From an uncultured Hydrogenophaga sp. (lineage in GTDB: Bacteria; Pseudomonadota; Gammaproteobacteria; Burkholderiales; Burkholderiaceae_C), in assembly GCF_958439165.1 (NCBI RefSeq), contig NZ_OY288126.1:148720-212719 (forward strand): a stretch of DNA of 64,000 bases, given 5' to 3'. The notes below the pieces were generated by a model. That model did not search any database, was not told the origin of the DNA, and saw only the letters and a list, made by a program, of their open reading frames with translations. Positions 31,212-39,500 of the stretch are shown in pieces. A program made the position numbers and the translations under genes. Each line of letters starts with the position of its first letter. Position 1 is the stretch's first letter.

Positions 31212-32172
31212 TTCCGCCGCCGGCCAGGCCCTGGCAGGCTGGTGGCAACGCCACGGCCACACCCTGCAGCCCGGCCCGCTGGCCGTGGCCTTCAGTGGCG
31301 GGGCCGACTCCACCGCCTTGCTGCATGCCGCCGTGGCCCTGGGCCTTCGGCCCGTGGTGGCACTGCATGTGCACCACGGCCTGCAGGCCGCCGCCGACGG
31401 CTTTGCGGCCCACGCCGAACGCACCACGCAAGCCTTGAGCCTGCCGCTGCGCATGGCCCGGGTGGACGCCCGCCCCGAGCCCGGCCAGAGCCCGGAAGAC
31501 GCCGCCCGCCAGGCCCGTTACCAGGCCCTGGCGCAACTGGCTTCCGAGCCGCCGGCTGCATCCGTGGTGCTGTTGGGTCAACACGCCGACGACCAGGCCG
31601 AGACCGTGCTGCTGGCCTTGAGCCGAGGCGCTGGCCTGCCCGGTCTGGCCGCCATGCCCGAGCGCTTCGAGCGCCACGGCGTGGGCTTCGGCCGGCCGTT
31701 GCTGGCGGTCCCCGGCGAGGTGCTGCGGCAAGACCTGACCGATGCGGGCCAGGGGTGGATCGACGACCCCACCAACACCGACCTGCGCTACACCCGCAAC
31801 CGCATCCGCCACCAGCTTCTGCCGGCCTGGCGCGACACCTTGGGCGACGCCGTGCCCGCGCTGGCCCGCACCGCTCGCCACGCGGCCCAGGCCCAACGCC
31901 TGCTCGATGAACTGGCCGCACTCGACGCCCAGCACACCGGCCTGCCACCGGCCATTGCGGCCTTGCAGACCCTCAGTCCTGACCGCCAGGCCAACCTGCT
32001 GCGCCACTGGCTGCGGCGGTGCCACGGCGTGGCCCCCAGCGCCGCGCAACTGGACGCACTGCTGCCCCAGGTGGCCGCCTGCACCACGCGCGGGCACCGC
32101 ATCGAACTGCGCGTGGCCGCTGGCTTTGTGGTGCGCGAGGGCGGGGCGCTGCAGTACACCCCCTCGGTATAA
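31165..32172 (+). CDS. tilS: tRNA(Ile)-lysidine synthase
   Basis: 335 residues if started at the ATG at 31165, which overlaps accA by 47 nt; no later ATG or GTG lies before the PP-loop, so this start is kept although its ribosome site is poor. TilS converts C34 of the CAU anticodon to lysidine, allowing AUA decoding. ATP-binding PP-loop AVAFSGGADSTALLHA, HVHHGLQ, GQHADDQAETVLLALSRGAGLPGL and DPTNTDLRYTRNRIRHQLLP are all present. The C-terminal domain is short. Confidence 0.93.
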   Translation: MAASPTPRPKPASAADSAAGQALAGWWQRHGHTLQPGPLAVAFSGGADSTALLHAAVALGLRPVVALHVHHGLQAAADGFAAHAERTTQALSLPLRMARVDARPEPGQSPEDAARQARYQALAQLASEPPAASVVLLGQHADDQAETVLLALSRGAGLPGLAAMPERFERHGVGFGRPLLAVPGEVLRQDLTDAGQGWIDDPTNTDLRYTRNRIRHQLLPAWRDTLGDAVPALARTARHAAQAQRLLDELAALDAQHTGLPPAIAALQTLSPDRQANLLRHWLRRCHGVAPSAAQLDALLPQVAACTTRGHRIELRVAAGFVVREGGALQYTPSV

Positions 32173-32173
32173 T
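32168..32173 (+). promoter_or_regulatory. consensus -10 element upstream of lysC
   Basis: A perfect TATAAT at the very end of tilS, 68 nt before the lysC ATG. No good -35 is visible at 16-18 bp. Between it and the start codon lies an 8-T run (about 32214-32221) after a weak GCCT/AGGC hairpin, which might attenuate transcription but is poorly supported. Confidence 0.45.
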
Positions 32174-32241
32174 CCCAAGGTTTTGCCCGGCGGCGGCCTG
32201 CCACTGAGGCGCTCTTTTTTTCCCTCAGCAACCACATCCCG

Positions 32242-33522
32242 ATGGCCTTGATCGTTCACAAGTACGGCGGCACCTCCATGGGTTCCACCGAGCGCATCCG
32301 CAACGTCGCCCGCCGCGTCGCCAAATGGCACAAGGCCGGTCACCAGATGGTGGTGGTGCCCAGCGCCATGAGCGGCGAGACCAACCGCCTGCTGGCCCTG
32401 GCCAAGGACCTGGCCCCCGAGAAACCCGGCACCGCCTACGGCCGTGAACTCGACATGCTGGCCTCCACCGGCGAGCAGGCCTCGTCGGCCCTGCTGGCCA
32501 TCGCGCTGCAGGCAGAAGGCCTGGAAGCCGTGAGCTACGCCGGCTGGCAGGTGCCCATCAAGACCAACGACGCCTACACCAAGGCCCGCATCGAGAGCAT
32601 CGACGACGCACGCGTGCGCGCTGATCTCGCCGCCGGCAAGGTGGTCATCGTCACCGGCTTCCAGGGTGTGGACCCCGAAGGCAACATCACCACCCTGGGC
32701 CGGGGCGGCAGCGACACCTCGGCCGTGGCCGTGGCCGCTGCCCTCAAGGCCGCCGAGTGCCTGATCTACACCGACGTGGACGGCGTCTACACCACCGACC
32801 CGCGCGTGGTGCCCGAAGCGCGCCGCCTGAACCGCGTCAGCTTCGAGGAAATGCTGGAGATGGCCAGCATGGGCTCCAAGGTGCTGCAGATCCGTTCGGT
32901 GGAATTCGCCGGCAAGTACCGCGTGCCGCTGCGCGTGCTCTCCAGCTTCACCCCCTGGGACATCGACCTGACCGAAGAAGCCGCCTCCGGCACCCTGATC
33001 ACTTTTGAGGAAGAAGAAACCATGGAACAAGCCGTTGTCTCCGGCATTGCCTTCAACCGCGACGAAGCCAAGATTTCGGTGCTCGGCGTGCCCGACACCC
33101 CCGGCATCGCTGCCCAGATCCTGGGTGCCGTGGCCGATGCCAACATCGAGGTCGACGTGATCATCCAGAACGTGAGCAAGGACGGCAAGACCGACTTCAG
33201 CTTCACCGTTCACCGCAACGAATTCCAGAAAGCCATCGACCTGCTCAAGAGCAAGGTGGCCCCGGCCATGGGCGCCACCGAGGTGGTGGGCGACGCGCGC
33301 ATCTGCAAGGTCAGCATCGTGGGCATCGGCATGCGCAGCCATGTGGGCGTGGCCAGCCGCATGTTCCGCTGCCTGAGCACCGAAGGCATCAACATCCAGA
33401 TGATCTCCACCTCCGAGATCAAGACCTCGGTCGTCATCGACGAGAAGTACATGGAATTGGCCGTGCGCGCCCTGCACCGCGAGTTCGATCTGGACCAGAC
33501 CGCCGACACCATCGGCCGCTGA
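32242..33522 (+). CDS. lysC: aspartate kinase (with probable internal start for the beta chain)
   Basis: 426 residues. LysC phosphorylates aspartate at the head of the lysine/threonine/methionine/diaminopimelate pathway. The kinase domain holds HKYGGTSMGSTERI, PSAMSGETNRLLAL and GRGGSDTSAVAVAAAL; the C-terminal part is two ACT regulatory domains (GIAFNRDEAKISVLGVPDTPG and RICKVSIVGIGMRSHVGVASRM). An internal ATG at 33022 follows GAGGAAGAAG and begins MEQAVVSGIAFNRDEAK, the same position as the separately translated beta subunit of alpha2-beta2 aspartokinases. The product is probably feedback-controlled by lysine and threonine, as in related enzymes. Confidence 0.97.
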   Translation: MALIVHKYGGTSMGSTERIRNVARRVAKWHKAGHQMVVVPSAMSGETNRLLALAKDLAPEKPGTAYGRELDMLASTGEQASSALLAIALQAEGLEAVSYAGWQVPIKTNDAYTKARIESIDDARVRADLAAGKVVIVTGFQGVDPEGNITTLGRGGSDTSAVAVAAALKAAECLIYTDVDGVYTTDPRVVPEARRLNRVSFEEMLEMASMGSKVLQIRSVEFAGKYRVPLRVLSSFTPWDIDLTEEAASGTLITFEEEETMEQAVVSGIAFNRDEAKISVLGVPDTPGIAAQILGAVADANIEVDVIIQNVSKDGKTDFSFTVHRNEFQKAIDLLKSKVAPAMGATEVVGDARICKVSIVGIGMRSHVGVASRMFRCLSTEGINIQMISTSEIKTSVVIDEKYMELAVRALHREFDLDQTADTIGR

Positions 33523-33569
33523 AACCAGCCCGGCCCCGCCGCCGAATTGAGGCATAATGCGGGGCTTCC

Positions 33570-33662
33570 GGAGTGATGACCGAGTGGCCGAAGGTGCTCC
33601 CCTGCTAAGGGAGTATGGGGTGTAGAGCCTCATCGAGGGTTCGAATCCCTCTCACTCCGCCA
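33570..33662 (+). tRNA. tRNA-Ser (anticodon GCU)
   Basis: A complete type II tRNA: acceptor stem GGAGTGA (33570-33576) pairs with TCACTCC before the encoded GCCA at the 3' end. The anticodon loop CTGCTAA is flanked by CTCCC/GGGAG, giving anticodon GCT at 33604-33606. A long variable arm and TTCGAAT T-loop follow. It reads AGC/AGU serine codons. A -10-like CATAAT lies at 33553-33558. Confidence 0.97.
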
Positions 33663-33667
33663 CATTG

Positions 33668-33701
33668 AAAAAGCCCTGCAGTTCGCTGCAGGGCTTTTTT
33701 G
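33668..33701 (+). terminator. intrinsic terminator of tRNA-Ser
   Basis: Perfect 14-bp stem (33668-33681 with 33686-33699) around a TTCG tetraloop, ending in a T run. It begins 5 nt after the tRNA 3' end and is symmetrical enough (A run upstream, T run downstream) to act in both directions. Confidence 0.93.
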
Positions 33702-33702
33702 T

Positions 33703-35156
33703 TGCCCATGTTCGGCTGAGTGACTTGTGGTGGGTGCCCTGGTCCTCGCTTAATCCCGAATGTGCCTTCCGAAGCCTTCAATCGATGTATTTGGCGTGGG
33801 ACGCTGGACACGACGATGACGATGACGATTCCAACGGAACGCACAGGCGATGTCCAAGGTGTGCTGTCAACCGACTCAACACTTCAACAGTGGGCATTCG
33901 AATCGCATCTGGGGTGACGATTGAGTCTTGGGAGACGGAGACGGCCCAATTGGAATCGTCCAAGGCCAATAGGATGCAGCTTCCAGCTGAGGCGATCACT
34001 ACATCCGCCGCCGGCGAGATGAAGAACGCTTTCCTGTGTGATCGCTTGTGCATTTCCAAACAGTCGTACAGATTTGCGCCCATTCACCGGTGCACAACAG
34101 CGCCGGATGGCATGGACGATGCGACAGACCCATAGAACTGCGAATCCCTTGAGCAGCCCTCCAGTACCGCGCGCGGTGTCCATCACTTCAACGCTTTCAA
34201 CACTTCCGCGGCGGCGAGTAGTGTCGTCGGCAAGAGCATGATCACCCACGCTGCAAGCTTCCACTTCGGCGGCTCTTTGGACCAATCGAACTTAGGCATG
34301 CGTTTTCTCCAGGACATGCATCAATTGTCAGATCAAGCCTTCTGTGTCTCGTCATAAAGTGACTGCATGGCCCATGGGCAAGCCCATGAACAAGTGTTCT
34401 GCGCCCGGGAAAGTGCAAAAAAGCGACGCAGTTCAAAGGGTTTAGTCGAAGTGTTTCTCTGCACGTTCTCGACGCTGATTCCGCCCGTTGCCTCCTTCAA
34501 GGGGAGTAGTGCCACTGGGGCTCTTTGAGCATTTCGCTCCAGAGCACAGGTTGAAGCCACACCGTAGAAAAGCTGATGCCCATTCGGTCGAGAGGATGTC
34601 GACGATGTCCGTCTTGTCGTCGAAGATGTCGACGGATTGTTCAACCGCTCATACGGTTGGGGAACCTGCCTTGCATGGATGGTCGTAGAGGTTGTAGTGG
34701 CCGTAGCTGTGCGTCCGTCGTAGTCGTAGAACCAATAACGCGTCCTATTGAATCCGGAGACACCATCTCGCTGCATGCGGACTTCGCAGCTCAATGCTGA
34801 TGGGACAGACTTTCTGGCAACCTTGATAGTTGATGTTGTCTCGCACGCGGACGAGTGCACCCTGCTCGATACCCGCATCGACACCGCCCCCCGGCCCCCG
34901 CATAATCGCCGCCAAGCCGAAAGGCCCGGTGCTAGTCACACCCAGATCAAGAGGTCGCAGCCCCCACCTTCAAGCGGGGTTCTGTCATTCCCGAATTCAT
35001 CGGCTCGCGAGTCCGCGTGCCGTCATGGTTTTGGGGATGGGAGCGCCCATCCGTAAGGCCGGCGGCACGGCTTGATCCGTGTGACTATCCCCATCCCCAC
35101 CCGTTGCGCCTAGTCAGCCTGCGGGTGTTCCAAGTCTCATCAAGGAGCAAGAAACC
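33703..35156. other. low-GC, gene-poor segment downstream of tRNA-Ser (probable island remnant)
   Basis: About 1.45 kb with roughly 48-57% G+C in the lines counted, against about 70% around it. No long frame has convincing codon use. Short stretches read as plausible protein on both strands, in different frames that are soon interrupted (for example YWFYDYDGRTATATTT on the minus strand near 34710 and DGTDFLATLIVDVVSHADEC on the plus strand near 34800). This fits eroded genes. It contains a short GACGAT tandem run near 33812. Position next to a tRNA gene and foreign composition suggest past integration, but no integrase and no convincing repeat of the tRNA 3' end was found. G+C returns to normal near 34950-35150. 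Confidence 0.55.
34183..34299 (-). CDS. putative 38-residue membrane peptide
   Basis: ATG at 34299 preceded by GGAG at 7-nt spacing. The peptide begins MPKFDWSKEPPKWKL and continues into a hydrophobic stretch (AAWVIMLLPTTLLAAAEVL) ending in KALK, i.e. a basic/amphipathic N-terminus and one transmembrane helix. Its TGA overlaps another ATG (TGATG) that opens a poorly supported downstream frame. It lies in the low-GC segment. No function is known to me; the clean ribosome site and membrane-protein composition are the only support. Confidence 0.4.
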   Translation of the reverse strand: MPKFDWSKEPPKWKLAAWVIMLLPTTLLAAAEVLKALK

Positions 35157-35441
35157 ATGTCCCAGGTCCCCGACCTCGGCAGCCCATGTGCTGCGCCCGA
35201 CGCCCCCATCACCCTGTCCCACACCCGCCAACGCGCTTGCCTGGAAGCGGCCTGGGAGATCGAGGCGCTGGCCTTGTTGTTGCCCAAGATCGAATTGACT
35301 GAGCAGCCAGTGGCGGCGTTGCAGTTGCGCGGGGTGGCCGCCCGGCTGGCGCAGTTGGCGGGGGTGGTGATGTCGGGCCTGGACGATGCGATGGTGGACG
35401 AGCAGGAGCTGCAGCGCCGGCTGCAGCTGCCGACCGCCTAG
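35157..35441 (+). CDS. small conserved-looking hypothetical protein
   Basis: 94 residues; ATG preceded by AAGGAGCAAGAAACC, a good ribosome site. The sequence is helical and acidic (RQRACLEAAWEIEALALLLP, LRGVAARLAQLAGVVMSGLDDAMVDEQELQRRL). I have the impression of similar 80-95-residue proteins in Comamonadaceae but cannot name a family. Codon use is typical of the chromosome, so it marks the right-hand end of the low-GC segment. It converges on the AraC-type regulator. Confidence 0.65.
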   Translation: MSQVPDLGSPCAAPDAPITLSHTRQRACLEAAWEIEALALLLPKIELTEQPVAALQLRGVAARLAQLAGVVMSGLDDAMVDEQELQRRLQLPTA

Positions 35442-35490
35442 ACGAATGCGGGGCCGGGTGCCCCGCTCAGCACGTCGCTCTGGGCACCAC

Positions 35491-36501
35491 TCAGCACACC
35501 GCCTCATGCTGCCGCGTCTGCGACGGCGTTTCCCCGAACAGCGCCTTGTATTCCTGCGAGAAGTGGCCCATGTGCCAGAAGCCCCAGCGGGCGGCGATGT
35601 CGGCGATGGTGGTGTGGGGGGTGGCGTCGCAGAGTTCGCGGCGCACGGCGTTCAGGCGCACGGTGCGCAGGTAGTTGGCGGGGCTCATGCCCAGCACGTC
35701 CTGAAAGCAGTTCTGCAGGGTGCGGCGGGTCACGTGCAGCTGCACGCACAGCTGTTCCACGCGGGGCGGCTGGTCGGGGTGGGCCATGACGAGTTCGCGG
35801 GCGCGGTCGACGATGTCCTGCCGGCGGCGCAGGGCGGGCGGGGCGGCGTCGCACACGGCGTCGGGTGCCAGGGTGTCGGCCAGCACGGTGAGCAGGGTGT
35901 CGCGCAGCGCCTGGCGGCTGGCGTCGAAGCGCAGCACGCCGGGCTCGGCCTGGAGCGAGCGCAGCACCTCGCGCAGCATGCCCACCAGCCGCAGGCGTTG
36001 CAGCACGGTCAGGGGCTGCACGCTGGGGGCCAGGTGGGCGGCCTGGGGCCAGTCGCGGTGGTGCACGTCCTGCAGGTGCTTGATCACCCGGTCGCGGTGC
36101 AGCACCACGCCGTACAGGCCGCAGCCGGCGGGCACCTGCAGGTCGAAGGGGTGGCCGTTGCTGGCCAGCATGAGCTGCTGCCCGTCCACCGGGCGGCCCA
36201 TGAAGCGCAGGCCTTCGGGCGCTTCGGGCACGGCCAGGCCGAGCCACACGCCGCCGTCCCAGGGGCGGCAGTGCTGGCTGGTGGCGCAGCTGGCTTCTTC
36301 TTCAAAGACCTGGATGTCGGCGTCCATCAGCTCGCGCACCTGGCCGCTGAACAGGCCGTGCGAGGTCTGTTCGTAGCGCTGCTCCCACGAGGCCAGGTTG
36401 TCGGCGTGCACATGCACCTCGCGGGAGCGCTTGATGCGGTACTGGGCGCTGCCGTCGTCGGTGTCGGCAGGCGGGTGCACCAGGTTGGACGGATGGAGCA
36501 T
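35491..36501 (-). CDS. eutR: AraC-family regulator, probable ethanolamine-operon activator
   Basis: 336 residues from the ATG at 36501. The C-terminal about 110 residues are two helix-turn-helix motifs of the AraC/XylS type (VEQLCVQLHVTRRTLQNCFQDVLGMSPANYLRTVRL and IADIAARWGFWHMGHFSQEYKALFGETPSQTR). The N-terminal domain (about 1-200) is not a cupin type I can name but matches the EutR-style layout. It is divergent from eat-eutB-eutC, with 222 nt between them, so it most likely activates that operon in response to ethanolamine. Specificity is inferred from context. Confidence 0.85.
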   Translation of the reverse strand: MLHPSNLVHPPADTDDGSAQYRIKRSREVHVHADNLASWEQRYEQTSHGLFSGQVRELMDADIQVFEEEASCATSQHCRPWDGGVWLGLAVPEAPEGLRFMGRPVDGQQLMLASNGHPFDLQVPAGCGLYGVVLHRDRVIKHLQDVHHRDWPQAAHLAPSVQPLTVLQRLRLVGMLREVLRSLQAEPGVLRFDASRQALRDTLLTVLADTLAPDAVCDAAPPALRRRQDIVDRARELVMAHPDQPPRVEQLCVQLHVTRRTLQNCFQDVLGMSPANYLRTVRLNAVRRELCDATPHTTIADIAARWGFWHMGHFSQEYKALFGETPSQTRQHEAVC

Positions 36502-36723
36502 GGAAATGGGGTGGTTCCGGCGGCGGGCCGCGGGTGAGGGCAGAAGTATCAAGTTCCGTGCCAGAAGCCCGCCCTACGGAAAACCCGGGGGGGCTTATCC
36601 CGTTTCGGAAAAAATCGCCGCACCATGGCGGTGTTGCCGAATCCGGATACCGCCCCGCCGGGGCCGGCGGCACCATCCGCCGCAGGCTGCCTGAGCCGTT
36701 TCAGGTGCACTGCGAGCAACTCC

Positions 36724-38115
36724 ATGTCAAAACCATCCCAACAGGTGTCCCGCGACCTCAAGCCGGTCCTGGGTGCCTTCTCCCTCTGGGGCATTGCCGT
36801 CGGCCTGGTGATCTCCGGCGAGTATTTCGGCTGGTCGTATGGCTGGGCCAGCGCCGGCACGCTGGGCTTCCTGGTGGCCACCACCTTCGTGGCGGTCATG
36901 TACACCAGCTTCATCTTCAGCTTCACCGAGCTGTCCACCTCCATCCCGCATGCGGGCGGTCCGTTTGCCTATGCGCGCCGGGCCTTCGGGCCCACGGGTG
37001 GCTTCATTGCGGGCTACGCCACGCTGGTGGAGTTCGTGTTTGCGCCGCCGGCCATCTCGCTGGCCATCGGTGCCTACCTGAACGTGCAGTACCCGGCGCT
37101 CGACCCCAAGGTGGCTGCACTCGGGGCTTATGTGATCTTCATCACCCTCAATGCGCTGGGCGTGGGCATTGCCGCCATGTTCGAGCTGATCGTCACGCTG
37201 CTGGCGGTGGGCGAGCTGCTGGTGTTTGCCGGCGTGGTGGCCCCGGGCTGGTCGATGGCGAACTTCGTGGCCAACGGCTGGGCTGGCGAAAGCACCTTCA
37301 CCATGGCCACCTGGGCCGGCATCTTTGCGTCGATTCCGTTCGCCATCTGGTTCTTCCTGGCCATCGAGGGCGCGGCCATGGCGGCCGAGGAAGCCAAGGA
37401 CCCGAAGCGCACCATCCCCATTGCCTACATCACCGGCATCCTGACGCTGGTGGCGCTGGCCTTCCTGGTGATGATCATGGCCGGCGGCGTGGGCGACTGG
37501 CGCCAGCTCTCCAACATCAACGACCCGCTGCCCCAGGCCATGAAGGTGGTGGTGGGCGAGAACAGCGGCTGGCTGCACATGCTGGTGTGGATCGGCCTGT
37601 TCGGTCTGGTGGCATCGTTCCACGGCATCATCCTGGGCTACTCGCGCCAGATGTATGCGCTGGCCCGCGCCGGTTACTTGCCGGCCTACTTTGCGGTGGT
37701 GCATCCGCGCTTCAAGACGCCGGTGCGCGCCCTGGTGGGCGGCGGTGTGGTGGGCGTGCTGGCGGTGTTCTCCGACCAGTTCATCACCATCGGCGGCCAG
37801 CCGCTGACCGCCAACATCGTGACCATGGCGGTGCTGGGCGCGCTGGTGATGTACATCATCTCCATGGCTTCGCTGTTCAAGCTGCGCGCTTCCGAGCCAG
37901 GTCTGCAGCGCCCGTACAAGGCGCCGTTCTACCCAGTGCTGCCGGCCATTGCGCTGGTGTTCGGGCTGGTGTGCCTGGGTGCGCTGGTGTACTTCAACCC
38001 CATCATCACCGGGCTGTTCCTGGGCCTGATGGCGGTGGCCTGGGTGTACTTCGCGCTCACCTCCGGCCAGCGTGATGCCGCACCGGCCGACGAGATGCTG
38101 GGTACCGCCAAGTGA
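36724..38115 (+). CDS. eat: ethanolamine permease (APC superfamily)
   Basis: 463 residues from the ATG at 36724. About twelve hydrophobic helices; APC-family segments include LGAFSLWGIAVGLVISGEYFGWSYGW near the N-terminus and FELIVTLLAVGELLVFAGVVAP. The ISGEYFGW motif and length fit the ethanolamine/amino-acid permeases that accompany eutBC in pseudomonads and Burkholderiales. It takes up ethanolamine across the inner membrane. Its stop overlaps the eutB GTG (GTGA), which ties transport to catabolism. The upstream 222-nt gap should contain the regulated promoter. Confidence 0.93.
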   Translation: MSKPSQQVSRDLKPVLGAFSLWGIAVGLVISGEYFGWSYGWASAGTLGFLVATTFVAVMYTSFIFSFTELSTSIPHAGGPFAYARRAFGPTGGFIAGYATLVEFVFAPPAISLAIGAYLNVQYPALDPKVAALGAYVIFITLNALGVGIAAMFELIVTLLAVGELLVFAGVVAPGWSMANFVANGWAGESTFTMATWAGIFASIPFAIWFFLAIEGAAMAAEEAKDPKRTIPIAYITGILTLVALAFLVMIMAGGVGDWRQLSNINDPLPQAMKVVVGENSGWLHMLVWIGLFGLVASFHGIILGYSRQMYALARAGYLPAYFAVVHPRFKTPVRALVGGGVVGVLAVFSDQFITIGGQPLTANIVTMAVLGALVMYIISMASLFKLRASEPGLQRPYKAPFYPVLPAIALVFGLVCLGALVYFNPIITGLFLGLMAVAWVYFALTSGQRDAAPADEMLGTAK

Positions 38116-39500
38116 GCTTCGACGTCACCCTCGGGCCGCTGCGCTACAGCTTCGATTCGCTGCGCGAGGTGATGGCCAAGGCCACACCGCTGCGCTCGGG
38201 CGATGCGCTGGCGGGGCTGGCCGCCGGCACCGAGCAGGAGCGCATCGCGGCGCGCTGGGCACTGGCCGACGTGCCGCTGACCCGCTTCCTGAACGATGCG
38301 CTGGTGCCCTACGAGGACGACGAGGTCACCCGCCTCATCATCGACAGCCATGACGCCGCCGCCTTCGCACCCATCCGCCACCTCACCGTGGGCGGGCTGC
38401 GCGACTGGCTGCTGTCGGAAAAGGCCACCGGCCCGGTGCTGCAGGCGCTGGCCCCCGGTCTGACGCCCGAGATGGTGGCTGCGGTCAGCAAGATCATGCG
38501 CAACCAGGACCTGATGCTGGTGGCGCGCCGCTGCGAGGTGGTCACGCGGTTCCGCAACACCCAGGGCCTGCGCGGCCACCTGAGCGTGCGGCTGCAGCCC
38601 AACCACCCCACCGACGACCCGGCCGGCATCGTGGCCAGCCTGATCGACGGGCTGATGCACGGGGCGGGCGATGCGGTGGTGGGCATCAACCCGGTGTCCG
38701 ACAGCGTGCCCGACCTGGTGCGGCTGAACCATGTGCTGGCCGACGTGATCGGCCGCGGCATTCCCACCCAGAGCTGCGTGCTCACCCATGTGACCAACAC
38801 CATGCGCGCCATCGAGCTGGGCGCGCCGGTCGATCTGGTGTTCCAGTCGATCGCGGGTACCGAAGGCACCAACCGCAGCTTCGGCATTGATCTCGCGCTG
38901 CTGGACGAGGCGCATGCCATGGCGCAGTCGCTGGGCCGGGGCACGGTGGGTTCCAACGTGATGTATTTCGAGACCGGGCAGGGCAGTGCGCTGTCGGCCA
39001 ACGCCCACCATGGCGTGGACCAGCAGACCTGCGAGGCCCGGGCCTATGCGGTGGCCCGCCGCTACCAGCCGCTGCTGGTGAACACGGTGGTGGGCTTCAT
39101 CGGGCCGGAGTACCTGTTCGACGGCAAGCAGATCACCCGCGCCGGGCTGGAAGACCACTTCTGCGGCAAGCTGCTGGGTCTGCCGATGGGCTGCGACATC
39201 TGCTACACCAACCATGCCGAGGCCGACCAGAACGACATGGACAACCTCATGGTGCTGCTGGCCAGCGCCGGCCTGAACTTCCTCATCGGCGTGCCGGGGG
39301 CGGACGACGTGATGCTGAACTACCAGAGCACCTCGTTCCACGACGCGCTGGTGCTGCGCGAGCTGCTGGGCCTGAAGCGCGCGCCCGAGTTCGAGGCCTG
39401 GCTGCAGGGCATGGACATCACCGACGCCGCCGGCCGCCTGCTGCCCGCCGCCCAGGCCTGGCGCTCGGCCGGTGAACACCTGAGCCTGCCTGCGGCATGA
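38112..39500 (+). CDS. eutB: ethanolamine ammonia-lyase, large subunit
   Basis: 462 residues from a GTG overlapping the permease stop. EutB with EutC converts ethanolamine to acetaldehyde and ammonia using adenosylcobalamin. Family segments: LSVRLQPNHPTDDPAGIVASLIDG, GDAVVGINPVSDS, THVTNTMRAIELGAPVDLVFQSIAGTEGTN, SNVMYFETGQGSALSANAHHGVDQQTCEARAY, and LPMGCDICYTNHAEADQNDMDNLMVLLA. This is the active-site barrel subunit. It overlaps eutC by 4 nt. Confidence 0.97.
   Translation: MSFDVTLGPLRYSFDSLREVMAKATPLRSGDALAGLAAGTEQERIAARWALADVPLTRFLNDALVPYEDDEVTRLIIDSHDAAAFAPIRHLTVGGLRDWLLSEKATGPVLQALAPGLTPEMVAAVSKIMRNQDLMLVARRCEVVTRFRNTQGLRGHLSVRLQPNHPTDDPAGIVASLIDGLMHGAGDAVVGINPVSDSVPDLVRLNHVLADVIGRGIPTQSCVLTHVTNTMRAIELGAPVDLVFQSIAGTEGTNRSFGIDLALLDEAHAMAQSLGRGTVGSNVMYFETGQGSALSANAHHGVDQQTCEARAYAVARRYQPLLVNTVVGFIGPEYLFDGKQITRAGLEDHFCGKLLGLPMGCDICYTNHAEADQNDMDNLMVLLASAGLNFLIGVPGADDVMLNYQSTSFHDALVLRELLGLKRAPEFEAWLQGMDITDAAGRLLPAAQAWRSAGEHLSLPAA

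Noticed and set aside
33605..33844. A 79-codon minus-strand frame with GVRGIRTLDEAL.
   Set aside because: This is the well-known false ORF produced by reading across a tRNA-Ser gene in antisense.
34141..34155. A 9-base match (CGAATCCCT) to the tRNA-Ser 3' region as a possible attachment-site repeat.
   Set aside because: Too short; a 9-mer match within this span is expected by chance and the flanking bases differ.
34333..34884. A 183-codon minus-strand frame with Thr/Ser-rich sequence in the low-GC segment, resembling an RHS-like fragment.
   Set aside because: The resemblance is a few residues long; other frames look equally protein-like, so no gene is called.
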